This document shows positions 15,692 to 23,273 of a DNA stretch of 64,000 bases, piece by piece. A program made the translations under genes and the position numbers. Origin of the DNA: Streptomyces sp. WAC05374. GTDB taxonomy: Bacteria; Actinomycetota; Actinomycetes; Streptomycetales; Streptomycetaceae. The notes under the pieces are model-generated. The model did not search any database. It was not told the DNA's origin and saw only the letters and a program-made list of their open reading frames with translations. Numbering within the stretch: position 1 is the first letter of the stretch; every line of letters starts with the position of its first letter. Where the stretch lies: positions 992,001 to 1,056,000 of the forward strand of contig NZ_SMNQ01000001.1 of assembly GCF_004353505.1 (NCBI RefSeq). Reading direction: 5' to 3'.

Positions 15692-18046
15692 GTGCCCAAT
15701 GAGCAGGAACAACTGTTCGCGGCGGTCGACGCGCTGCTGGAGCAGGCCGCGCAGGACCCGCTGCCCGACCCCGACGAGCGCAAGCGGCTGCGTGAGGCCG
15801 CCGGGCTGAGCCAGGACCAGATCGCCAGGGCGCTGTCGGTACGGCGGGAGACGGTCACCGGCTGGGAAACGGGCCGCACCGAGCCCCGGGCGCCGAAGCG
15901 GGCCGCCTACGCGAGGCTCCTGTCGGGCCTCGCCGAACGCCACCCCGCGCCCACCGCGCGGGACGCGGCGCACACGCCGGACGCGGCGCCCCGGGCCGAG
16001 GCCGCCGTCCGCACGGCACCCGCGCCCTCCGCGCCCCCGGCCGCCGCCCCCTCCCCCACGGTGCCCGCGGCCACCGCGCCACAGGCCGCCCCACGTGCAG
16101 CCGCCACCCCGCCGGTCGCCGCGCCCGACGAGGCACCCGCCGCCCCACCCGCGCAGGCGGCCGCCCCACCCGCGCCCGGCGCCCAGCCGACCGCCCAGCC
16201 AGCCGCGCAGCCGGCCCCCCAGCCCCACGCCCACCCGACCGCCCAGTCCGACGCCCGACCGACCGCCCCGACCGCCCAGTCCGACGCCCGACCAGCCGCC
16301 CGACCGACCGCCCCGACGGCCACGCGACAGGGGGCTCCGGCGCGACGGCAGGCGCCGCCCGCCGGGGTCGACGAGCGGTTCACCAACGGGCCGGTCGCCG
16401 TGCTGGACGGGGACGGGAACGCGTACTGCGCCGGGGGCCTGGTCCTCGACTGCCCCGCCCGGGACGTCCCGGCGCTCGTCGCCTGGGCGCTGGGCGAGGC
16501 ACGGCTGGGCGCGCCCCGGCTGCACCGCAACGGCAAGGACGCCGACCCGCTCGTCGTCCTCACCGAGGCGGCGGCCGTGCGGCTCGGGCTGCCGGCCGAG
16601 CTGACCGACCGGCGCGGTCTGCGGCTGCCCGAGGACCACAAGGTCGTGCGGCAGATCAAGAAGGCGAAGTGGCAGCTCACGCGCCGGGGTTTCGGGCCGT
16701 GGGCCTGGGTGTACCGCCCGGCGCAGGGCAGCCGGCGCGTCTGCGTGCAGTTCGCCGTCCTTCCCTGGGGCGCGCTGGACAGCCGCGCGTGGGGCGACGC
16801 CGCGGGGCTGCCCCCGGCCGAACTGGCCGACACGCTCGCCACGTACGCCTCCCGGGTCATCACGCCCCGCGGCACGACCGCCGTGTGCGGGCTGGAGCTG
16901 ATGAGCGCGCTGCGCCCGCCGACCCGGGCGGTGTACGACGAGGCCGCGGGCGCCTGGGTGTCCGCGCCCGGCCCGGGGTCGCTCGTCGAGCCCGTGGACC
17001 CGGCGCCGCCCGAGGCGCCGGACGAGCACCCGGTGGTCGCGCGGCTGTACCCGCGCGGGCACCGGCGTACGCCGGACGAGGTCCTCGACGAGGAGGCGTA
17101 CGACTGGATCCGCGATCCGGAGACGCTCACCGACGCCGAGTGCGCGCGGCCGTTCGCGGTGGGCATCGACGTCAACATGGCCTTCGCGGCGGCCGCGAAC
17201 CGGCTGACGGTCGGGCTGGGCGCGCCGGTCCACGTGACGTCGCCGGTGTTCGACAGGAAGACGCCGGGCTCCTGGCTGGTGGACCTGTCCGCCGTGGAGG
17301 TCGACCCGCGTCTGCCGAGCCCGTTCACCCCGCACGGCGCCCGTCCGGAGGGACCGGCGTGGTACGCCACGCCGACCGTGGCGTACGCGGTGGAGCTGGG
17401 CCACGAGGTCCGGCCGGCCGAGGCGTACCTGCGCCCCGACAGCGGCCCGTACCTGGACGCCTGGTACCAGCGGCTGAGGGACGCGTACCTGACGACCATG
17501 GAGGAGCTGGGCGTACGCGCCGGGATGCCGGAGGACGCGTACCTCGCCGCCATGGAGGCGGTCGACCGGCTCAAGGCGGAGGACCCGGGGCGGGCCGCGG
17601 TGCTGTCGGCCGTCAAGTCGACCGTCAAGGGCGGTATCGGCAAGCTGCGGGAGCGTCCGCAGGGCGCCGGGTACCGCCCGGGGGAACGGTGGCCCGCGCT
17701 GGAGCGTCCCACCTGGCGGCCCGACATCCGCGCGGCCGTCATCTCCACGGCCCGGGTGAACATGCACCGCAAGATGCGCCGTCTCGCGGAGGGCGCGGGG
17801 CTGTTCCCCATCGCCGTCCTGTCGGACTGCGCCGTCTACCTCTCCGGCGGGCCGACGCCGCTGGACTTCCTGCCGCGCACCCCGGAGGGCGCGCCGCTGC
17901 CGGGCGGTTTCCGGCTGGGGGTGTCGCCGGGCATGGTCAAGCACGAGGGCACGCAGTCCCTGATGTGGGCGGTGGGGCTGCTGGACGAGGGCCACAACCC
18001 GGCGCGCCACATCAAGGGCACGGACGCGGCGGCGGGCGGGGAGTAG
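15692..18046 (+). CDS. tap: Telomere-associated protein Tap homolog
   Basis: A 784-residue protein resembling Tap, which in Streptomyces binds the 3' overhang of telomeres and recruits the terminal protein for end patching. Residues 27-80 are an XRE-type helix-turn-helix (LREAAGLSQDQIARALSVRRETVTGWETGRTEPR). Residues about 85-225 are a low-complexity Pro/Ala linker. The large C-terminal part contains VGIDVNMAFAAA (about 490), VKGGIGKLRERPQGAGYRPG (about 645) and LSDCAVYLS (about 709). Their order and spacing resemble family-B polymerase motifs A, B and C, which is my inference. GTG 15692 is chosen for the GGAGGTGA 8 nt upstream. No tpg gene lies beside it, which is unusual for tap. Confidence 0.85.
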   Translation: MPNEQEQLFAAVDALLEQAAQDPLPDPDERKRLREAAGLSQDQIARALSVRRETVTGWETGRTEPRAPKRAAYARLLSGLAERHPAPTARDAAHTPDAAPRAEAAVRTAPAPSAPPAAAPSPTVPAATAPQAAPRAAATPPVAAPDEAPAAPPAQAAAPPAPGAQPTAQPAAQPAPQPHAHPTAQSDARPTAPTAQSDARPAARPTAPTATRQGAPARRQAPPAGVDERFTNGPVAVLDGDGNAYCAGGLVLDCPARDVPALVAWALGEARLGAPRLHRNGKDADPLVVLTEAAAVRLGLPAELTDRRGLRLPEDHKVVRQIKKAKWQLTRRGFGPWAWVYRPAQGSRRVCVQFAVLPWGALDSRAWGDAAGLPPAELADTLATYASRVITPRGTTAVCGLELMSALRPPTRAVYDEAAGAWVSAPGPGSLVEPVDPAPPEAPDEHPVVARLYPRGHRRTPDEVLDEEAYDWIRDPETLTDAECARPFAVGIDVNMAFAAAANRLTVGLGAPVHVTSPVFDRKTPGSWLVDLSAVEVDPRLPSPFTPHGARPEGPAWYATPTVAYAVELGHEVRPAEAYLRPDSGPYLDAWYQRLRDAYLTTMEELGVRAGMPEDAYLAAMEAVDRLKAEDPGRAAVLSAVKSTVKGGIGKLRERPQGAGYRPGERWPALERPTWRPDIRAAVISTARVNMHRKMRRLAEGAGLFPIAVLSDCAVYLSGGPTPLDFLPRTPEGAPLPGGFRLGVSPGMVKHEGTQSLMWAVGLLDEGHNPARHIKGTDAAAGGE
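16237..16317 (+). repeat. Tandem repeats in the Tap linker
   Basis: A 24-bp unit occurs twice without change, at 16237-16260 and 16270-16293 (33-bp offset), and a 17-bp unit recurs at 16256-16272 and 16301-16317. They encode Thr/Ala/Pro/Gln-rich peptide (TAQSDARP twice). The offsets are multiples of three, so repeat-number changes would keep the frame; the linker is probably length-variable between strains. Confidence 0.7.
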
Positions 18047-18112
18047 CGGCGCGACGGCCGCGCACGGGGCGGCGGACACGTCGGCCGGGAGACGGCGGGG
18101 GCCTGACGAGGA

Positions 18113-18173
18113 CCGGCCGCCGGACCGTGGCGCGCCGGCCGCCGGTCCGGTGCCGCGGCCGGCCGCCGGTCCG
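18113..18173 (+). repeat. Three 15-bp direct repeats after tap
   Basis: CCGGCCGCCGG(A/T)CCG occurs at 18113-18127, 18135-18149 and 18159-18173, spaced 22 and 24 bp. Each unit contains the CCGGCCGCCGG self-complementary core, so the region can also fold into hairpins. It lies between the convergent tap and a hypothetical gene, where it may work as a terminator; its regularity is more than a simple stem requires. Confidence 0.6.
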
Positions 18174-18178
18174 CCGGT

Positions 18179-18679
18179 TTACGCCTTGTCGAGTTCGTCG
18201 GCGAAGGCCCGCAGGGCGTCGGCGAGCTCCTTCTTGGTGGGCAGTTCGTCGACCTTCTTGTCGAGGTCGTCGATGCGCTTCTGGATGTCCGTCAGGTCGG
18301 GCGGGGTGCCCGGGTCGCTCGGCACGGGCCCGGTGGGCGCCGGGTCGGTGGGCACGGACGTCGGGCTGGGGTCCGTGGGCCCGCCGCTGCCGCCGCCGTC
18401 GGTGGACCCGCCGTCGGCGGACCCGCCCTCGGTGACGCCCACCGAACCGCCGCTGTCCCAGCCACCGTCCGTACCACCCGTGGTCTCCCCGCTCGATCCC
18501 TCCGGCGGGATGGTCGGGTCGGGCTGTGCGGTCGCCGGGGGCGCCGTGGTCCCGGTGGGGGACGGTTCGCCGCTGTCTCCGGCCGCGAGGGCGCCGCCGA
18601 TGCTCAGGACCACGGCCGCCGCCGTACCGGCGACGGCGATGGCGATGCGTCTCGTACGTATGTTCCCTGTGGGTGCCAT
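18179..18679 (-). CDS. Hypothetical membrane-anchored or secreted protein
   Basis: A 166-residue protein of unknown function. The N-terminus has RTRR followed by a hydrophobic helix (IAIAVAGTAAAVVLSIGGALAAG, about 8-30), either a signal peptide or an anchor. Then comes a long Gly/Ser/Thr/Asp/Pro-rich stretch (about 33-120) with GGSTDGGG-like repeats, typical of extracellular linkers. The last 45 residues (DLTDIQKRIDDLDKKVDELPTKKELADALRAF) look like a coiled coil. The ATG at 18679 puts the positively charged residues directly before the hydrophobic core. Confidence 0.72.
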   Translation of the reverse strand: MAPTGNIRTRRIAIAVAGTAAAVVLSIGGALAAGDSGEPSPTGTTAPPATAQPDPTIPPEGSSGETTGGTDGGWDSGGSVGVTEGGSADGGSTDGGGSGGPTDPSPTSVPTDPAPTGPVPSDPGTPPDLTDIQKRIDDLDKKVDELPTKKELADALRAFADELDKA

Positions 18680-18768
18680 GGGACGAACCGTAGCCGCGCG
18701 TCCGGGCGGACGGAGCACTTCCGGTGATCTCCCGCGAAAACGCCCGCGGAGCCCGGCCCCTCGGGGGT

Positions 18769-19137
18769 TCAGGCACTCCATCCGCGCAGTTCGGCGGCGA
18801 CGGCGCGGACGTCGGCGCCCGCTTTGACCAGGCGGGCCAGGTCCCTGACCCGCTCGGGCGAGGCCGCGACGTCCAGGCCGGAGGCGACGAGGTAGCCGTA
18901 CGCGACGGCGCAGGCGTACAGGGCGTTGGAGTGCTCCAGAGCGGGGACGTGCAGCAGCAGTTGCAGCAGCGCGGCAGCCCGCAGGTGCGGGTCGCCGTAG
19001 ACCGGGACGCCGAAGATCTCGGCGTCGTGCCGGCTCACGGCGGCGACGAGGGCGCCCCAGTCGGTGACCCGGGGGTCGCCCGGCGTCTTCTGCTCGGCCA
19101 CCATCAGCAGCCAGGCGAGGTCCACCGAGAGGGTCAT
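18769..19137 (-). CDS. Doc/Fic-like toxin component with degenerate motif
   Basis: A 122-residue protein resembling the Doc-like toxin component found in streptomycete type II systems. The overall helical pattern matches Doc: a central HVPALEHSNALYACAVAYGYLVASG helix where Doc has its HxFx(D/N)xNKR motif, followed by SPERVRDLARLVKAG and a C-terminal helix. The active-site His is retained, but the NKR part that binds phosphates is missing, so canonical kinase or AMP-transfer activity is doubtful. It overlaps the upstream antitoxin gene by 4 bp (ATGA). Confidence 0.72.
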   Translation of the reverse strand: MTLSVDLAWLLMVAEQKTPGDPRVTDWGALVAAVSRHDAEIFGVPVYGDPHLRAAALLQLLLHVPALEHSNALYACAVAYGYLVASGLDVAASPERVRDLARLVKAGADVRAVAAELRGWSA

Positions 19138-19373
19138 GCCGGCTTGTCGGGCGTGCGCCGGGCGGGGGCGCCGGACTCCTCGGCGAAGACGGACTCGTAC
19201 CGCTTCATGAAGTCGGCGGCGGCCTCCACGAAGGTGTGGCCGGTCTCGCCCGCGTCCCGCTGGACGAGCTCCTCGATGTACCGGTTCACGCTGACGCCCC
19301 GCTGCCGCGCCCTGCGGCGGGCGGCCTCGGCGGTGGTCTCGTCGACGCGTACGTTGAGCTGGGTCTTCGCCAC
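19134..19373 (-). CDS. Ribbon-helix-helix antitoxin
   Basis: A 79-residue antitoxin-type protein. The N-terminus is a ribbon-helix-helix DNA-binding domain (AKTQLNVRVDETTAEAARRRARQRGVSVNRYIEELVQ), followed by a charged tail that would bind the toxin. It starts at GTG 19373, and its stop overlaps the toxin ATG, the usual antitoxin-first order. Palindromic GCTAGC elements lie immediately upstream, consistent with autoregulation. Confidence 0.85.
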   Translation of the reverse strand: MAKTQLNVRVDETTAEAARRRARQRGVSVNRYIEELVQRDAGETGHTFVEAAADFMKRYESVFAEESGAPARRTPDKPA

Positions 19374-19378
19374 ACCGT

Positions 19379-19401
19379 CACGCTAGCGTGATTCCGCTAG
19401 C
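19379..19401. promoter_or_regulatory. GCTAGC operator of the RHH antitoxin
   Basis: CACGCTAGCGTG (19379-19390) is a perfect 12-bp palindrome, and GCTAGC recurs at 19396-19401, 14 bp from the first core. It lies 5 bp upstream of the antitoxin GTG. Paired short palindromes on about one-and-a-half helical turns suit cooperative binding by RHH dimers. Confidence 0.65.
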
Positions 19402-19419
19402 ACCGGCAATGATGAGGTC

Positions 19420-19857
19420 ATGGATGATCTACGGATACGCGCCGCCTCACCGGCCGACCTCGACGCCGTCCTCGCCTTCTGGAAGGTCGCGGCGGAGGGC
19501 ACCAGCATCAGCGACGACCGGGCGGGCGTGGAGCGGCTGGTCGCCCGGGACCCGGAGGCGCTGATCCTCGCCGAGACCGCCGCGGGCGCCCTCGCGGGGA
19601 CGGTGATCGCCGGCTTCGACGGCTGGCGCTGCCACCTCTACCGGCTCGCGGTGCACCCGGACCACCGGCGCCGCGGCGTCGGCGCGGCGCTCCTCGCGGC
19701 CGCCGAGGAGCGGTTCGCCGACCTCGGGGGGCGGCGGGCCGACGCCATGGTCCTCGACCGCAACGCGCTCGCCCACCACGCCTGGCGGGCCGCGCGGTAC
19801 GCGCCGCAGCCGGAGTGGAGCCGGTGGGTCAAGCCCCTCGAGGGCCGGGAAGGCTGA
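19420..19857 (+). CDS. GNAT-family N-acetyltransferase
   Basis: A 145-residue acetyl-CoA-dependent transferase. The signature acetyl-CoA loop is clear: LYRLAVHPDHRRRGVGAALLAAAEERF (about 73-99), followed by DAMVLDRNALAHHAWRAARYAPQPEWSRWVK, in which NALAHHAW(R)xxGY-like sequence is the usual final beta strand. The substrate is unknown. It is divergent from the RHH-Doc pair, 46 bp away, so the palindromes there could influence it too. Confidence 0.9.
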   Translation: MDDLRIRAASPADLDAVLAFWKVAAEGTSISDDRAGVERLVARDPEALILAETAAGALAGTVIAGFDGWRCHLYRLAVHPDHRRRGVGAALLAAAEERFADLGGRRADAMVLDRNALAHHAWRAARYAPQPEWSRWVKPLEGREG

Positions 19858-19876
19858 TCACTTTGCCGATCCTTTA

Positions 19877-19928
19877 CCATGGGTGGATCAATCCCCGGAG
19901 AACGGAAGGTGTGAGCGTCCACCCATGG
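19877..19928 (+). promoter_or_regulatory. Inverted-repeat leader of the CNNM operon
   Basis: CCATGGGTGGA (19877-19887) and TCCACCCATGG (19918-19928) form a perfect 11-bp inverted repeat around a 30-nt loop. The first CNNM gene starts about 80 nt further on. A third related segment, CCATGGGACGGAGG, lies over the ribosome-binding site at 19988-20000 and could pair alternatively with the second arm. This arrangement is what a translation- or termination-controlling leader RNA would look like, but I recognise no known riboswitch class. Confidence 0.45.
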
Positions 19929-20007
19929 GCGAGCCTCCCAGTAGCACCCGTAGCCGAGATCGCGCGTCCCTCCACTCCGTGGCCGACCATGGGACGGAGG
20001 TGACCCG

Positions 20008-21372
20008 ATGACCGAAGTGCTCCTGCTCCTCGTGGCGCTGCTGCTCTCCCTGGCGTGCGGCGCGTTCGTGGCGGCCGAGTTCTCCCTGACGACCGTCGAG
20101 CGCGGAGAGCTCGAACGGGCCGTCGAGCGGGGTGAGCGCGGGGCCGCGGGCGCCCTCAAGGCCGTCCGCTCCCTCACCTTCCAGCTCTCCGGCGCCCAGC
20201 TCGGGATCACGGTCACCAACCTGGTCGTCGGCATGCTGGCCGAGCCGTCCATCGCCAAGCTCATCCGCGGCCCGCTCCAGGACATCGGCCTCTCGGCCTC
20301 CGTGGCCTCCTCGGTGGCGCTGGTCCTCGGTACGGCCCTGTCGACGGTCGTCCTGATGGTGGTCGGCGAACTGGTTCCCAAGAACTGGGCCATCTCCTCC
20401 CCGCTGGGCGTCGCCAAGGTGGTCGCCACCCCGCAGCGGGTCTTCACGGCCGCGTTCAAGCCGCTGATCAGCCACCTCAACAACACGGCCAACCGCATGG
20501 TTCGCCGGCTCGGCATGGAGCCGGCCGAGGAGCTGGCCTCCGCGCGCAGCCCGCAGGAGCTGGTGGCCCTGGCCCGCCACTCGGCGCGCGAGGGCGCCCT
20601 GGAGCCGGACACCGCCGAGCTCTTCGTCCGCACCCTGAACCTGGCCGAGCTGACGGCGGAGAACGTGATGACCCCGCGCGTCCAGGTCACGGCCCTGGAG
20701 GCACAGGCCACCGCCGAGGACGTCGCCAACGCGACCCGCGCCACCGGCCTGTCCCGCTTCCCCGTCTACCGGGGCGGCCTGGACTCGGTCATCGGCATCG
20801 CGCACATCAAGGACGTCCTGGCCGTCCCGGCCGGGCAGCGGCACCGCAAGCCGGTCTCGGAGATCCTCCGCGAGCCGCTGCTGGTCCCGGAGTCGCTGAC
20901 CGTGGACCGGCTCCTGGACCGGTTGTCCGGCAAGACGACGATGGCCGTCGTCATAGACGAGTACGGCGGCACGGCCGGCGTCGTGACACTGGAGGACATC
21001 GTCGAGGAGGTCGTCGGCGAGGTGCGCGACGAGCACGACCCGCACGAGACGCCGGACCTGGCGCCCGCGGGCGAGGACGCCGACGGGCGGGCCCTGTGGT
21101 CCGCGGACGGCGCCGCCCGCACCGACCAGCTCGAGACGATCGGCCTGAGGGTGCCGGACGGCCCGTACGAGACCCTCGCCGGGCTCGTCGCCACCGAGCT
21201 GGGCCGCATCCCCGCCGTCGGGGACCGCGTCACGCTGGGCGGCTGGCTGCTCGACGTCGTGGACGCCTCCGGGCGCCGTGCCGCGCGGGTGCTGCTGCAC
21301 GCCCCGGTGGGCGGGCCGGAGGACGGCCCCGGTGCGCCGGGGACCCATGAGAGCGGGGAGGCGGGCCGATGA
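20008..21372 (+). CDS. CNNM/CorC-family transporter (DUF21, CBS pair, CorC_HlyC)
   Basis: A 454-residue membrane protein of the CNNM/CorB family, linked to Mg2+ or other cation efflux. Residues 1-190 are the DUF21 membrane domain, with an N-terminal helix ending in the family GAFVAAEFSLTTV motif and later LVVGELVPKNWAI. Residues about 215-335 are two CBS domains (NVMTPRVQVTAL, SRFPVYRGGLDSVIGIAHIKD, then MAVVIDEYGGTAGVVTLEDIVEEVVGE). Residues about 350-440 are the CorC_HlyC domain. It overlaps the next CNNM gene by 4 bp. The leader before it may regulate both. Confidence 0.95.
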   Translation: MTEVLLLLVALLLSLACGAFVAAEFSLTTVERGELERAVERGERGAAGALKAVRSLTFQLSGAQLGITVTNLVVGMLAEPSIAKLIRGPLQDIGLSASVASSVALVLGTALSTVVLMVVGELVPKNWAISSPLGVAKVVATPQRVFTAAFKPLISHLNNTANRMVRRLGMEPAEELASARSPQELVALARHSAREGALEPDTAELFVRTLNLAELTAENVMTPRVQVTALEAQATAEDVANATRATGLSRFPVYRGGLDSVIGIAHIKDVLAVPAGQRHRKPVSEILREPLLVPESLTVDRLLDRLSGKTTMAVVIDEYGGTAGVVTLEDIVEEVVGEVRDEHDPHETPDLAPAGEDADGRALWSADGAARTDQLETIGLRVPDGPYETLAGLVATELGRIPAVGDRVTLGGWLLDVVDASGRRAARVLLHAPVGGPEDGPGAPGTHESGEAGR

Positions 21373-22385
21373 CCGCGATCCAGTTGCTGATCGGCCTGTT
21401 GACGCTGGTCGTGAACGCCTTCTTCGTCGGCGCGGAGTTCGCCATGATCTCCGTGCGCCGCAGTCAGATCGAACCGGAGGCGGAGGCCGGGAACCGGCGG
21501 GCGCGCAGCGTCATCTGGGGCCTGGAGCACGTCTCGGCGCTGCTCGCGGCGGCGCAGCTCGGCATCACGCTGTCCACGCTGGTGCTCGGTGTCGTCGCCG
21601 AGCCGGCCATCGCCCACCTGCTGGAGCCGGTGTTCGACGCCGTCGGCGTGCCGCACGGGCTGGTGCACCCGATCTCGTTCGTGATCGCGCTGTCGGTCGC
21701 CACCTACCTGCACATGCTGCTGGGCGAGATGGTGCCGAAGAACATCGCCCTGGCCGAGCCGACGCGTACCGCGCTGCTGCTGGGCCCGCCGCTGGTGGCG
21801 CTGGCACGGGCGCTCAAGCCGGTGATCTTCACGATCAACGCCTTCGCCAACACCCTGCTGAAGCTGATGCGGGTGCAGACGCGGGACGAGGTCTCGGCGA
21901 CGTTCTCCGACGACGAGCTGGCGCGGATGGTGACGGACGCCGGTGACGCGGGGCTGCTCGACGACCGGGCGGCCGAGCGGCTGCACGACGCCCTGGAGCT
22001 CGGGCGCCGCCCGGTGCGCGAGGTGGTGATGCCGGTGGAGCGGGTGGTGTACGCCCGGGTCGGCACCACCCCGGAGGAGCTGGAGGCGCTGGCCGCCGAG
22101 TCGGGCTTCTCGCGGTTCCCCGTGGTCGACTCGACCCGCCGCATCCTCGGCTACCTGCACGTGAAGGACGCGCTGGACGCGACGCCGCGCGACCTGCCGT
22201 TCCCCGTCTCTGCGATGCGGCCCATCGCCCGGGTGCGGGCGGCCACGCCACTGGACGACGTCCTGACGGCGATGCGCCGCAGCCGTACGCACCTGGCGGC
22301 CGTGCTGGACGACGACGGCAGGCTCGCCGGGATGGTGACCATGGAGGACGTACTGAGGAAGCTGGTCGGCCGTCCGGCGGTCTGA
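21369..22385 (+). CDS. Second CNNM-family protein, lacking the CorC_HlyC domain
   Basis: A 338-residue paralog of the gene upstream, starting in its stop codon (ATGA). It has the DUF21 membrane domain (NAFFVGAEFAMISVRRSQIE at the N-terminus, MLLGEMVPKNIALAEPTR near residue 120) and two CBS repeats (REVVMPVERVVYARV, SRFPVVDSTRRILGYLHVKD, LAAVLDDDGRLAGMVTMEDVLRKLVG). It stops after the second CBS domain, about 100 residues shorter than the first protein. Tandem CNNM genes with one short member are common in actinobacteria and probably form heterodimers. Confidence 0.95.
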   Translation: MTAIQLLIGLLTLVVNAFFVGAEFAMISVRRSQIEPEAEAGNRRARSVIWGLEHVSALLAAAQLGITLSTLVLGVVAEPAIAHLLEPVFDAVGVPHGLVHPISFVIALSVATYLHMLLGEMVPKNIALAEPTRTALLLGPPLVALARALKPVIFTINAFANTLLKLMRVQTRDEVSATFSDDELARMVTDAGDAGLLDDRAAERLHDALELGRRPVREVVMPVERVVYARVGTTPEELEALAAESGFSRFPVVDSTRRILGYLHVKDALDATPRDLPFPVSAMRPIARVRAATPLDDVLTAMRRSRTHLAAVLDDDGRLAGMVTMEDVLRKLVGRPAV

Positions 22386-22410
22386 TACCAGGCGGTACGA
22401 TCACTCCGCC

Positions 22411-23214
22411 ATGGAGATGAATGCCACCTACACCAGTTTCGTCGCGGTGGGCGACAGCTTCACCGAGGGCATGTCCGACCTCCTGCCGGACGGCTCCTAC
22501 CGGGGCTGGGCCGATCTGCTGGCGGCCCGCCTCGCCGCCCGGACGCCCGGCTTCCGGTACGCCAACCTCGCCGTGCGCGGCAAGCTGATCGGCCAGATCG
22601 TCGACGAGCAGGTGGACCGCGCGGCGGCCATGCGGGCCGACGTCGTCACCCTGGTCGGCGGGCTGAACGACACCCTGCGGCCCACATGCGACATGGGCCG
22701 GGTGCGCGGGCTGCTGGAGGAGGCCGTGGAGCGGCTGGCGCCGTCGTGCGGGCGGCTGGTGCTGATGCGCAGCCCCGGCCGCAACGGCCCCGTCATGGAG
22801 CGGTTCCGGCCGCGCATGGAGGAGCTCTTCGGATACGTCGACGAGCTGGCCGCCCGGCACGGGGCCCTGGTGGTCGACCTGTACGGCGCGGAGGTGCTGG
22901 GCGACCAGCGGCTGTGGGACGTGGACCGGCTCCACCTGACCACGGAGGGGCACCGGCGGGTGGCCGAGGCCGTGTGGCAGGCGCTCGGCCTGGATCCGGA
23001 GGAGGACTGGCGGGCGCCGCTGGCGCCGGCGGTGCCGCTCGCCTGGGCGGCCCGGCGGATCGGCGACCTCCGGTTCGCCCGGCAGCACTTGGGGCCGTGG
23101 ATCGGGCGGCGGCTGACCGGCCGGTCGTCGGGCGACGGGCGGCCGGCCAAACGGCCGGAGCTGCTGCCGTACGTCCTCGGCGACGACACTCCGGCCGCCG
23201 GGCCGCGCTCGTAG
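22411..23214 (+). CDS. SGNH/GDSL-family hydrolase
   Basis: A 267-residue esterase/lipase-type hydrolase of the SGNH fold without a signal peptide. Block I is VAVGDSFTEGM with the nucleophile Ser (about residue 15), block III is VGGLNDTLRP (about 74-83), and block V is DRLHLTTEGHRRVAEAV with the catalytic Asp and His (about 171-178). The C-terminal 70 residues form an extra segment (DWRAPLAPAVPLAWAARRIGD onwards). A TACGAT -10-like box 10 bp before the ATG suggests a leaderless or short-leader transcript. The substrate is unknown. Confidence 0.93.
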   Translation: MEMNATYTSFVAVGDSFTEGMSDLLPDGSYRGWADLLAARLAARTPGFRYANLAVRGKLIGQIVDEQVDRAAAMRADVVTLVGGLNDTLRPTCDMGRVRGLLEEAVERLAPSCGRLVLMRSPGRNGPVMERFRPRMEELFGYVDELAARHGALVVDLYGAEVLGDQRLWDVDRLHLTTEGHRRVAEAVWQALGLDPEEDWRAPLAPAVPLAWAARRIGDLRFARQHLGPWIGRRLTGRSSGDGRPAKRPELLPYVLGDDTPAAGPRS

Positions 23215-23273
23215 CAACCCACAATCCGGACCGCGGCGCCGACCTGCACAAACCGCCAGTAGAATCTGGTCAC

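Noticed and set aside
15662..18079. Long minus-strand frame opposite the tap gene
   Set aside because: Low-complexity Arg/Gly/Val-rich translation with no motifs; the plus strand carries a recognised protein.
19858..20007. Mn2+ (yybP-ykoY) or M-box riboswitch before the CNNM genes
   Set aside because: Some words are similar (AGTAGC, GTAGCCGAGAT), but the full conserved core is not present; left as an unclassified leader.
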